Source: Chlorobiota bacterium
Lineage (GTDB): Bacteria > Bacteroidota > Ignavibacteria > Kapaibacteriales > UBA961
NCBI GenBank assembly: GCA_014191195.1
Contig: BJGZ01000006.1
Span: 1 to 64,000, forward strand
DNA: 64,000 nt
Reading direction: 5' to 3'
Shown here: positions 9,477 through 18,260 of the stretch, piece after piece
Layout of the letters: the number at the start of each line of letters is the position of its first letter
Position numbering within the stretch: position 1 is the stretch's first letter
The notes under the pieces: model-generated
What the model was told of the DNA's origin: nothing
The model's database searches: none
What the model saw: the letters and a program-made list of their open reading frames with translations, nothing else
Made by a program: the position numbers and the translations under genes

Positions 9477-10640
9477 TACTAGTAAAGCGTATAGAAGGAG
9501 TAATCCAAGGGAATTTCTTATATATTTATACGCTTTAGGACTTCTTCGTTTTATTTCGTCTTCTGCTTTAACTAAGCCAAGAGTTAATAGAATGATTAAT
9601 ACTGCTAATCCTGCACCCGCAATCAATGATTGGCTATGTTGAAAAGTTCTTCCTATACTTGAAAACCAAGGGATTCCATATAGTAAAATAAGATGGATAA
9701 CATAAATCTGAAGAGATTTGCTGCTAAAAAATACAAAATGATGTTTGTAAGAATCAAATAGATTCACAAATCTTTGGCATATACCAAACAAGAATAAAAT
9801 AATACCAATTCGTACAAACATAAATGCTGGATTAGTCATCATAGCATCATTATGAACAGGTATTGGCATCCAAAGATTTGTCCAATACATTGCAATGAGA
9901 GCAATTCCAATCACTATAATTGACAAAAGAAATACATATTTATCAAAGAAAACTGATCTTTTTTCTTGATGTAAACTTTGCAACCAAGCCCCAAATGCAA
10001 CTCCACTAAGCATAAATCCGCTAAAAGGGAAGATTGGAAATAAAGAGCCATGTTTATAGCTTATCATTGCTCCAAATGTTTCAGGTAAAAAAGCAAAAAC
10101 ATCTATATTTTGTATATATGGTGTGCTAATAAAAATAATGAGAGCAGATATTCCTGATACTATACCCAATGATCTAACAGAATGAGTAATATAAGATAAA
10201 GCTAATACGAATAGTAAAGTAAAAGGAGTTAACTGTAAGATATTGAATTGAAGGAATTGCCTCCAAATTGATGTATCTAGATATGGTAAATCAAAAAGCC
10301 TGGAAGCTGGAAATACAAGTAAATATCCGCATATGAAAATGATTGCGATCCAATGCAAGCGTTTTTTTAGTGTTTCTTTACTTATCGAGCCACTTTGTGA
10401 CCTTTTAATAGCAAATACATGAACGGCACCAGATACAAATAAGAAGATTGGTGCTGTTAGCCCCCTTAAAAAATTCCACCAGCTCCAAGGAAAAGACTGC
10501 ACATCTATGAATTGATGGTCTACCATGGTATACATTGTATGGCCTTGAATCATCATAATCATAGCAATTAGTCGGGCCATATCTAATGCATATAGCCTAG
10601 TACCATAATTTGTATGTTTTTGTATTAATTGTTGATTCAT
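9474..10640 (-). CDS. DUF1624/heparan-glucosaminide-type membrane acyltransferase
   Basis: A polytopic inner-membrane protein of 388 residues with about ten hydrophobic segments. The N-terminal signature (ALDMARLIAMIMMIQGH, about residues 18-34, then FLRGLTAPIFLFVSG) is that of the DUF1624/YeiB-like acyltransferase families, in which a conserved Arg and His in the first helix serve acyl transfer. The substrate is unknown; surface or cell-wall sugar acylation is the usual guess. It stands alone between the C25-like gene and secA, transcribed in the same direction as secA but behind a hairpin. Confidence 0.75.
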   Translation of the reverse strand: MNQQLIQKHTNYGTRLYALDMARLIAMIMMIQGHTMYTMVDHQFIDVQSFPWSWWNFLRGLTAPIFLFVSGAVHVFAIKRSQSGSISKETLKKRLHWIAIIFICGYLLVFPASRLFDLPYLDTSIWRQFLQFNILQLTPFTLLFVLALSYITHSVRSLGIVSGISALIIFISTPYIQNIDVFAFLPETFGAMISYKHGSLFPIFPFSGFMLSGVAFGAWLQSLHQEKRSVFFDKYVFLLSIIVIGIALIAMYWTNLWMPIPVHNDAMMTNPAFMFVRIGIILFLFGICQRFVNLFDSYKHHFVFFSSKSLQIYVIHLILLYGIPWFSSIGRTFQHSQSLIAGAGLAVLIILLTLGLVKAEDEIKRRSPKAYKYIRNSLGLLLLYALLV

Positions 10641-10673
10641 AATGCGGGATATGAATGAGCAAGAACAATATCA

Positions 10674-10710
10674 ATACATTAAGCCCTCTAGCTTAGAGGG
10701 CTTAATGTAT
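10674..10710. terminator. Long perfect hairpin downstream of secA
   Basis: Two exactly complementary 17-base arms (10674-10690 and 10694-10710) enclose a three-base loop. It lies just past the secA stop and before the acyltransferase start on the same strand. A clear U tract is lacking on the minus strand, so termination is likely but the site could also be an RNA-stability element. Confidence 0.6.
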
Positions 10711-10718
10711 TCTAATAA

Positions 10719-13700
10719 TTAGAGTGATTCTTCGGAGTTAGCATGACAATGTTTATATTTTTTTCCACTACCACAATGACAGGGTTCATTCCTACCAATT
10801 CTAGGTTCGGCTCTTCTAACTGTTATGCCAGGTGAAGATTGATCTTGACTCTGTTGTGGTTGCGATCCTTCTTGATAGTCTTCAATATCAGGCTTAATTG
10901 CTCTAAGGCCAGCAGTAGAGGATGTATTATTTCTGCCACCCTTAAAAAAACCTAAAGAAGGAGAACGCCCAATAGTTACGCTAGGATGATCCAAATTTGA
11001 TTCACGGGGATTATGTGAATTTTTATCTGTTCTTGAAGGTATATTGGATGGTACAACTTGAGGATAGTATTTGAATACTACACTTACAGTTTCTTTTTGA
11101 ATTTCTTGAATTAATCCTTGAAATGCATGTAATGCCTCGCCTTTATATTCCAAAAGTGGGTCTTTTTGGCCATAAGCACGCAAATGAATACCCTCTTTCA
11201 ATTCATCCATAATCATTAGATGTTCACGCCATTTATCATCGATAGAACGAAGAAATGCATAATGTTCTAATCCTGACATAAATTCAGTACCAAATTGATG
11301 TTCTTTTCTTTCAAGGAAATCTTTTGCTGCATCTAAAATTCTATCTATACAAGCATCTGCTTGTATATTTTTGAATTCTTCTTCATGAATGTCAACTTCG
11401 CACAGCATATAAGTTCTAACTGCATCTTTTAAGCCTTCTAAGTTCATTTCTTGGTGAAACTGTTCAAACCAAAGGGCAGCTAATTGATACATGAATTCAA
11501 ATAATTCGCCTTTCATTCTTTCGCCTTGAACTACCAAACGACGCATTGAATAGATAGCTTCTCTTTGCTGATTCATTACATTATCGTATTCAATCAAACG
11601 CTTACGGATAGCGAAATTATTTTCTTCTACTTTTTTCTGGGCATTTTCAACTGATTTAGTAACCATTCCAGCTTGAATTGGTTCGCCTTCTGGAACTTTA
11701 AGAGTTTTCATAACACTAGCAATGCGCTCACCACCAAAAAGACGCATTAAATTGTCTTCGAGTGATAAGAAGAATTGAGAAGATCCGGGGTCGCCTTGGC
11801 GTCCAGCTCTACCTCTTAACTGTCTATCAATTCTTCTTGCATCATGCCTTTCAGTACCAATAATTGCTAAACCACCATTTGCTTTTACAGCTGCTTCTAA
11901 TTTAATATCTGTTCCCCTACCAGCCATATTTGTAGCAATTGTAACTTTTCCTGTTTTACCAGCTCCTGCAACAATCTCAGCTTCGAACTGATGTTGTTTA
12001 GCATTTAATACTCTATGTTCAACATTGGATCTTTTTAGCATTTTGCTTAAAAGTTCAGAAACATCAACACTAGTTGTACCAACAAGAACACTTCGACCTT
12101 GTTTTACCAAAGATTGAATTTCTTCAATAATTGCATTATATTTTTCTTTTTTGGTTCTAAAGATATAATCATCTAAATCTTTTCTGGTAATTGGTCTATT
12201 TGTAGGAATAACGACAACATCTAGATTATATATTTTATCAAATTCGCCTGCTTCGGTTTCTGCGGTACCTGTCATACCTGCAAGCTTGCGATATAATCTA
12301 AAGTAATTTTGAAGTGTGATTGTTGCATAAGTTTGTGTATCAGCTTCTACTGTAACACCTTCTTTTGCTTCTATAGCTTGATGCAAGCCATCGGAATAAC
12401 GTCTTCCATCTAAAATACGTCCAGTAAACTCATCAACGATTTTTATCTTACCACCATCAACTACATATTCTATATCGCGGTCATATAAAGAATAAGCTCT
12501 TAATAATTGATGAACAGTATGAATTGTATCGCTCCTCATGGAATAAATACGTATAACTTCATCTTTCTTGGCTTGTTTATCATCTAGTTCTAAGCCAGAC
12601 ATTCCCTCGATCAAGCTAAGTTCGCCTGTGATATCAGGAATAATAAACATATCTGGATCTTCTCCTACAGAAGTAAGAAGACTTCTTCCTTTTTCGGTAA
12701 TATCTATTTGATGATTTTTTTCATCGATTGTATAATAGATTTCTTCATCAATGATAGACATACGAGTGCCTTGCTCACGTAGATAGTCTAACTCGGTATC
12801 TCGCATAAGCTTTGAATTATCAGGCTCTTGTAATAATTTGGCTAATTTCTTTTGTTTTGGAAAGCCTCTATATGAACGCAACAATGCAATGCCTGCATTA
12901 GTTTTACTTTCTTTAGTCGATTCTTTTAATAATTTATCTGCTTCATTAACTAATGTATTTACTAATCTATTTTGAGCATCTACAAGTCTACGAACCCTAG
13001 GATTTAACTGCTCGAATTTTTGATCTGTAGAATGAGCAACTGGACCAGAGATAATGAGAGGTGTTCTTGCTTCATCTATTAAAACAGAGTCAACTTCATC
13101 CACTACAGCAAAAAAGTGAGGTCTTTGCGCCATATCTTCTGCATCATTCACCATATTATCTCTTAGATAATCAAAACCAAATTCATTATTGGTTCCATAG
13201 GTAATATCGCATCCATATTGTTCGCACCTTTGCTGAGGCTGCATAGAAGATTGTATACATCCTACTTTGATGCCAAGAAAATCAAAAACTGGTTTCATCC
13301 ATTCACTGTCACGCTTAGCTAAATAATCATTAACAGTTATTAGATGAACTCCCTTAGATGATAATGCATTAAGATACAGAGGAGAAACCGCCACTAAGGT
13401 CTTACCTTCACCTGTGGCCATTTCAGAAATTTTTCCTTGATGAAGAACAATGCCACCAATTAGTTGAACATCATAAGGTACCATTTCCCAAAGCACAGAT
13501 TGCCCAACAACATCATATGTATGTTTCCTTTCGGTAAGTCTTCGGCATGTTTCTTTTACTACTGCAAAAGCAGAAGGAAGTAATTCGTCTAAAACATCTT
13601 GAATGCTGGCAAATTCTTCTTTGCCAATTTCTTTGATTCTATCATGAATATATTGATGCTCTTCATGATCTGTATTGGAATCATTCAGTTTAGTCCTTAA

Positions 13701-13901
13701 GTCCTCGAGTTCTTGCTTGTATACTTCTATTTTAGACTGTATAAGGGCTTTAAATTCATCGGTTTTTGTCCTCAATTGTTCGTCTGTTAAACTATGTAAT
13801 TGAGCATATTCTTCATTAATTTGAGTAATAACAGGCTTTAATGCCTGAACATCTTTCTCATGTTTTGTTCCGCCAAATATTTTCTTAAGAATCGAAAGCA
13901 T
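10719..13901 (-). CDS. secA: Preprotein translocase ATPase SecA
   Basis: The motor that drives unfolded preproteins through SecYEG. Of 1060 residues, the protein is longer than the roughly 900 of E. coli and fits the longer FCB form. Walker A is MATGEGKT (161-168), the DEAD-like box reads DEVDSVL, and helicase motif VI is seen as RQLRGRAGRQGDPGSS. A family-typical insertion of about 150 residues follows the first nucleotide-binding domain (about 290-430). After a Ser/Gln/Pro-rich tail, the SEC-C zinc motif (CHCGSGKKYKHCH) binds SecB or ribosomes in relatives. AGGA precedes the start at a suitable distance (TAGGAAAAGAATCAATATG). The gene is divergent from the epimerase gene. Confidence 0.97.
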   Translation of the reverse strand: MLSILKKIFGGTKHEKDVQALKPVITQINEEYAQLHSLTDEQLRTKTDEFKALIQSKIEVYKQELEDLRTKLNDSNTDHEEHQYIHDRIKEIGKEEFASIQDVLDELLPSAFAVVKETCRRLTERKHTYDVVGQSVLWEMVPYDVQLIGGIVLHQGKISEMATGEGKTLVAVSPLYLNALSSKGVHLITVNDYLAKRDSEWMKPVFDFLGIKVGCIQSSMQPQQRCEQYGCDITYGTNNEFGFDYLRDNMVNDAEDMAQRPHFFAVVDEVDSVLIDEARTPLIISGPVAHSTDQKFEQLNPRVRRLVDAQNRLVNTLVNEADKLLKESTKESKTNAGIALLRSYRGFPKQKKLAKLLQEPDNSKLMRDTELDYLREQGTRMSIIDEEIYYTIDEKNHQIDITEKGRSLLTSVGEDPDMFIIPDITGELSLIEGMSGLELDDKQAKKDEVIRIYSMRSDTIHTVHQLLRAYSLYDRDIEYVVDGGKIKIVDEFTGRILDGRRYSDGLHQAIEAKEGVTVEADTQTYATITLQNYFRLYRKLAGMTGTAETEAGEFDKIYNLDVVVIPTNRPITRKDLDDYIFRTKKEKYNAIIEEIQSLVKQGRSVLVGTTSVDVSELLSKMLKRSNVEHRVLNAKQHQFEAEIVAGAGKTGKVTIATNMAGRGTDIKLEAAVKANGGLAIIGTERHDARRIDRQLRGRAGRQGDPGSSQFFLSLEDNLMRLFGGERIASVMKTLKVPEGEPIQAGMVTKSVENAQKKVEENNFAIRKRLIEYDNVMNQQREAIYSMRRLVVQGERMKGELFEFMYQLAALWFEQFHQEMNLEGLKDAVRTYMLCEVDIHEEEFKNIQADACIDRILDAAKDFLERKEHQFGTEFMSGLEHYAFLRSIDDKWREHLMIMDELKEGIHLRAYGQKDPLLEYKGEALHAFQGLIQEIQKETVSVVFKYYPQVVPSNIPSRTDKNSHNPRESNLDHPSVTIGRSPSLGFFKGGRNNTSSTAGLRAIKPDIEDYQEGSQPQQSQDQSSPGITVRRAEPRIGRNEPCHCGSGKKYKHCHANSEESL

Positions 13902-14181
13902 ATTGATTCTTTTCCTACTAACTGTAAATAATCATTGTGCCCTATTTGATACATCATATCAAAGGGAAATTAAAAATCCCAAGAGCATTCAAAATTAGCC
14001 TAATTTTTTTAAACTATAGCACCTTTTGACGCATAAAATGGAAATGTATTTCCATTATTTTCAAATTCTGTTTATAATGTATAGTTCAGTTAGCGTATTA
14101 TTGAAATATTCAAAGAATTTACCTTTCGATAAGTTCGGTATATTTGCACTGTATTTTACATAGAATTGCGGATATGATTAT
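13902..14181. promoter_or_regulatory. Divergent intergenic region between secA and the SDR epimerase
   Basis: These 280 bases are the longest non-coding stretch in the window and must contain promoters for both flanking genes. A small palindrome (AATGGAAA-TGTA-TTTCCATT, 14037-14056) and a TATAAT element (14073-14078, within TTTATAATGTATAG) are visible. No open reading frame or RNA gene is evident. The promoter assignment is inference. Confidence 0.4.
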
Positions 14182-15105
14182 ATGAAAATTGTAATTACTG
14201 GTGGTGCTGGATTCATTGCTTCTCACATAGCAGATGCTTATATAGCTTTAGGACATGAAGTTTGGATAATAGATAATTTAAGTACGGGAAAACAAGAGAA
14301 TATTCCTGAAAAAGCTCATTTCATTAAAATGGATGTTAATGATCCTGCTATTCATGATCTTTTCTCACAAGAAAAGTTCGATATTATCAATCATCATGCA
14401 GCACAAATGGATGTTCGTGTCTCTGTAAATGATCCATCACATGATGCCAGAATTAATATCCTAGGTGGAATTAATATATATGAAGCGGCTAAAAACTCTG
14501 GAGTAAAGAAAATCATTTTTGCTTCTAGTGGTGGAACAGTATATGGCGAACAAGAAATCTTTCCTGCAGACGAGTCACATCCTACTAAACCGATTTCTCC
14601 TTATGGAGTTGCAAAATTATCCAATGAACATTATTTGTATTATTACTATGCTGTTTATGGTATTCCATATGTTGCTTTTAGATATGCTAATGTGTATGGA
14701 CCAAGGCAAAATCCCCATGGAGAAGCAGGTGTTATCGCAATTTTTACTCAAAAATTATTAGCAGGCCAGCAACCAATAATAAATGGAGATGGACTGCAAA
14801 CCCGTGATTATGTATATGTTGGTGATATTGTTAAAGCCAATGAACTAGCAATTTCTACCGATATGCAAGGCGCTTTTAATATTGGTACTTCGATAGAAAC
14901 AGATGTCAATACTTTGTTTAGACATTTGCATTCTTTAATTGGAGCTACTTGTTCCGAGCAACATATTCCAGCAAAAACAGGGGAACAAAGACGCAGTGTT
15001 CTATCATATAATCACATCCATCAACAATATGGATGGGAACCCTCCATGGAAATACGTGCTGGATTAGATAAAACAGTAGAATTTTTCCGTGTACAGAGTA
15101 CATAG
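14182..15105 (+). CDS. NAD-dependent SDR sugar-nucleotide epimerase/dehydratase (GalE-like)
   Basis: A 307-residue extended SDR. The Rossmann motif GGAGFIASH lies at residues 7-15, and the catalytic pair is in SPYGVAK with a preceding SSGGTVYG. The closest well-known functions are UDP-glucose 4-epimerase and related surface-sugar enzymes; the exact substrate cannot be told. It overlaps the GTG start of miaA by one base, so the two are co-transcribed. A second SDR gene (48320) is of the UXS type. Confidence 0.85.
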   Translation: MKIVITGGAGFIASHIADAYIALGHEVWIIDNLSTGKQENIPEKAHFIKMDVNDPAIHDLFSQEKFDIINHHAAQMDVRVSVNDPSHDARINILGGINIYEAAKNSGVKKIIFASSGGTVYGEQEIFPADESHPTKPISPYGVAKLSNEHYLYYYYAVYGIPYVAFRYANVYGPRQNPHGEAGVIAIFTQKLLAGQQPIINGDGLQTRDYVYVGDIVKANELAISTDMQGAFNIGTSIETDVNTLFRHLHSLIGATCSEQHIPAKTGEQRRSVLSYNHIHQQYGWEPSMEIRAGLDKTVEFFRVQST

Positions 15106-16058
15106 TGAACGATAATATCCCCAAAAGATCCGTCCTTGCTATTGTTGGACCAACTGCTTCAGGAAAAACTGATCTGTCTTTTCAGATTGCTGCATCATGT
15201 AATCAAAAGATAGATATAATCTGTGCAGACTCTAGGCAGATTTACAGGGGAATGGATATTGGAACTGCTAAACCAAGTAAAGAAGAACAAACAGTAATCC
15301 CTCATCACTGTATAGATATCTGTAATCCCGATGAACACTTTAGCGCAGGGAAATTTGCTAAATATGCCAGATTATGTATAGATAATAGTATTAGTCAAGA
15401 TAGAATTCCAATCATAGTTGGTGGCTCTGGTTTATATATACAAGCTCTTTGTGAAGGTTTTTTTACATTTGAAAGTAAAGACAATTCATTACATATTCGC
15501 TTAGAACTTCAAGAATTACTGTTGAATAAAGGAAAAGATTTTCTATTTCAGGAATTGAAAAAGGTCGATCCTTCAAGTGCAGAAGAATATAGCGATATGA
15601 ATCCAAGAAGAATCATGAGGGCTTTAGAATTCTATAAAAGTACTGGGCTGCAGTTTTCAAAAGAAAAAAAAGAACATATCAGTATGCCTTCATTTATAAC
15701 AAAATATATTGGTATATCTTTTCAAAGAGATAAACTCTATGATAGAATAAATAAACGTTCTGAATATATGTGGAATAATGGGCTCATTGATGAAACTTCT
15801 CAATTGCTGCAGATTGGTTATGAGTCAACTTTAAATGCTTTCAATACAGTGGGTTACAAAGAAGCAATTCAAGTATTACAAGGGAAGCTTAAGCAAAAGG
15901 AAGGTTTGGAAGCCATGAAACAATCTACAAGAAGATATGCTAAAAGACAATTAACATGGTTCGGAAACCAAATGCCAGTTCAATGGATACATGAAGAAAT
16001 TCTGCAAGAATATGTAGAAACTCTGAACCTAGAAAAACTAAATCATCAAAGATCATAG
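15105..16058 (+). CDS. miaA: tRNA dimethylallyltransferase MiaA
   Basis: Transfers a dimethylallyl group to N6 of A37 in tRNAs reading UNN codons. The P-loop GPTASGKT spans residues 14-21. It is followed by DSRQIYRGMDIGTAKPS, the specificity-determining segment, and by RRYAKRQLTWF near the C-terminus, all diagnostic. The length of 317 residues is normal. The start is GTG, overlapping the previous TAG by one base; no ATG fits before the P-loop. Confidence 0.96.
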   Translation: MNDNIPKRSVLAIVGPTASGKTDLSFQIAASCNQKIDIICADSRQIYRGMDIGTAKPSKEEQTVIPHHCIDICNPDEHFSAGKFAKYARLCIDNSISQDRIPIIVGGSGLYIQALCEGFFTFESKDNSLHIRLELQELLLNKGKDFLFQELKKVDPSSAEEYSDMNPRRIMRALEFYKSTGLQFSKEKKEHISMPSFITKYIGISFQRDKLYDRINKRSEYMWNNGLIDETSQLLQIGYESTLNAFNTVGYKEAIQVLQGKLKQKEGLEAMKQSTRRYAKRQLTWFGNQMPVQWIHEEILQEYVETLNLEKLNHQRS

Positions 16059-16232
16059 GCTTACTTGTATAAGTCAGAATAATATGTTAATTTGACCGGC
16101 TAAAATTAAAAAACACTTTTCATATATGTATCATTATATCATCCCCTTGTGAGGAAGAGAAAAGCAGAGCTCAGGTGCAGTAATTATGAAATAGAGCAAT
16201 GTTTTACTTATATCGCAAATAGAAAGGTTCCT

Positions 16233-18149
16233 ATGTCCGAAACGACCGAAACTGCAGTGCAAGAACAAGATATTATGTCTATTGTTTTGCCTGCACAACA
16301 ACCTGCAACAAAAAAAAGACCATCTTTAGCTGATTTATTAAATGGTGATTTTGACGTTCCTATGATGGACGATAGTACATTTGACGCTCTTTTCCAGAAA
16401 AGCTTTTCTCCTGTAAAAGAAGATCAGATGGTAAAGGGTCATGTTATTCAGGTAACTAAAGATAGTATTTTTGTAGATATTGGATTTAAGTCATTGGGAA
16501 TGATTCCACGTGCTGAATTTGGTACAACAGATATCTTTAAACCTGGTGATGAGATTGATGTATTTGTAGAGAAAATCGAAGATGCAAGTGGTAGAATGCT
16601 ATTGTCTCGTCGTCGTGCAGACTTCATGAAAACTTGGGAAGAGATTCTTAAATTAAATGAAACACAGCAAGTTGTTCCGGTTCGTATTCTCCGTAGAATT
16701 AAGGGTGGAATGGTAGTTGATTTATTAGGTATCGAGGCATTTTTACCTGGTTCTCAAATTGACGTACGTCCTGTTCGTGATTTTGATGCTTGGGTTGCAA
16801 AAATGATTGATGTTCGTGTTGTAAAAGTAAATCATCCAAGTGAAAATGTTGTTGTTAGCCATAAAGTTTTACTAGAAGAACAATTATCAGATCAACGCTC
16901 TAAAATTCTTGAAACATTAGAAAAAGGTTTAGTTCTTGAAGGTGCTGTAAAGGCAATTTCAGATTTTGGTGTATTCGTAGATCTAGGTGGTGTAGACGGA
17001 TTAGTTCATATTACAGATCTTTCATGGGGACGTGTTACACATCCTTCTGAAATCGTAACTTTAGACCAAGTAGTTAAAGTTGTTATATTAGATTTCGATG
17101 CTGAAAAGCGTCGTATTTCATTGGGTATGAAGCAATTAACTGCACATCCATGGGATACAATTGGAGAGAAATATGAGCCTGGTATTAAAGTACAAGGTAA
17201 AGTGGTTTCTCTTACTGATTATGGTGCATTTATAGAGATAGAAAAAGGTATTGAAGGCTTGATTCACATTAGCGAAATGAGTTGGACTCAGCATGTAAAG
17301 CATCCTTCACAGATGGTTTCTATGGGACAAGTTATTGATGCTATTGTATTAAATATTGATAAAAACGACAAAAAGCTTGCTCTTGGAATGAAACAATTAG
17401 AGCCAGATCCTTGGGCAGATTTATTAGCTAAATACCCTGTCGATTCAGTTCACCAAGGTATTGTGCGTAATCTTACTAATTTTGGCCTTTTTGTAGAACT
17501 TGAGCCAGGTGTAGATGGATTAGTTCATATTAGTGATCTATCTTGGACGAAGAAAATTCGTCATCCGGGTGAATTTGTTAAAAAGGGTGATTCTTTAGAT
17601 GTAGTTGTACTTTCTATTGATTCACAAAATCGTCGTATTGCATTAGGACACAAGCAAATAACAGAAAATCCATGGGATTTCTTTGCTGAACGCTATGCAG
17701 TTGGTGCAGAATCTGAAGGTAAAATCGAAAGAATTATCGAAAAAGGTGTAATTGTAGAATTACCAGAAGGTGTAGACGGATTTGTACCTGTTTCACAACT
17801 TTCTTTTGCACCTGTTAGAAATATCGCAGAATTTTTCCATGTTGGTGAAAACCTTCCTTTGAAAGTGGTAGAATTTGATCGTGAATCTAAGAAAATTGTT
17901 CTTTCTGCAGTTGAATTTTTACGTGAAAAAGATCAAACAGTCATTGATGATTATAATGCGGCTCATCCTGTACCTAATGCAATTAAATATGCTCAAAGTG
18001 CCCCTGAAGCTGTTAATTTAGAAGCAATTGCCGAAGAAATTGACTCATTATTCGAAGAAGTAAGTGCTCCTTCGAAAGCTAAGCCAGTTGTCGACATTGC
18101 TCCTCCATCAATTGAAGATTCATCGAATGTAGAAAACTTAGCAGAGTAA
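16233..18149 (+). CDS. rpsA: 30S ribosomal protein S1
   Basis: An RNA-binding translation-initiation protein with six consecutive S1 (OB-fold) domains. They begin near MVKGHVIQ, VPVRILR, VLEGAVKAISDFG, VQGKVVSLTDYG, VHQGIVRNLTNFG and SEGKIERIIEKG, and repeats 3-5 are the best conserved (GxDGLVHISDLSW). It has 638 residues from the ATG at 16233. An in-frame GTG at 16149 would add 28 residues that do not look like an S1 N-terminus. The N-terminal tail (about 60 residues) is acidic and the C-terminal about 50 residues are Ala/Pro/Glu-rich. In species with weak Shine-Dalgarno use, as here, S1-dependent initiation is expected to matter. Confidence 0.95.
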   Translation: MSETTETAVQEQDIMSIVLPAQQPATKKRPSLADLLNGDFDVPMMDDSTFDALFQKSFSPVKEDQMVKGHVIQVTKDSIFVDIGFKSLGMIPRAEFGTTDIFKPGDEIDVFVEKIEDASGRMLLSRRRADFMKTWEEILKLNETQQVVPVRILRRIKGGMVVDLLGIEAFLPGSQIDVRPVRDFDAWVAKMIDVRVVKVNHPSENVVVSHKVLLEEQLSDQRSKILETLEKGLVLEGAVKAISDFGVFVDLGGVDGLVHITDLSWGRVTHPSEIVTLDQVVKVVILDFDAEKRRISLGMKQLTAHPWDTIGEKYEPGIKVQGKVVSLTDYGAFIEIEKGIEGLIHISEMSWTQHVKHPSQMVSMGQVIDAIVLNIDKNDKKLALGMKQLEPDPWADLLAKYPVDSVHQGIVRNLTNFGLFVELEPGVDGLVHISDLSWTKKIRHPGEFVKKGDSLDVVVLSIDSQNRRIALGHKQITENPWDFFAERYAVGAESEGKIERIIEKGVIVELPEGVDGFVPVSQLSFAPVRNIAEFFHVGENLPLKVVEFDRESKKIVLSAVEFLREKDQTVIDDYNAAHPVPNAIKYAQSAPEAVNLEAIAEEIDSLFEEVSAPSKAKPVVDIAPPSIEDSSNVENLAE

Positions 18150-18174
18150 TAATTTACTTAAATGTAGCAAACAA

Positions 18175-18206
18175 GGGCATCCGCTTTTAAGCAGATGCCT
18201 TTTTTT
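18175..18206 (+). terminator. Terminator after rpsA
   Basis: The stem GGCATC-CGC with GC-AGATGCC (one internal mismatch) and an A/T-rich loop is followed by seven T. Confidence 0.8.
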
Positions 18207-18260
18207 GTTAAGTTATAGAAATCCCTTTGTGATATATTGAACAGAATTTTATAAGTAAAT

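Noticed and set aside
16149-16232. Longer N-terminus for ribosomal protein S1
   Set aside because: It would start with GTG and a basic segment unlike S1 proteins. The ATG at 16233 begins a normal acidic S1 start.
18150-18260. Possible SAM or methionine riboswitch before the methyltransferase-MTHFR gene
   Set aside because: The gap is only 111 bases and is partly taken by the rpsA terminator. No multi-stem pattern remains.
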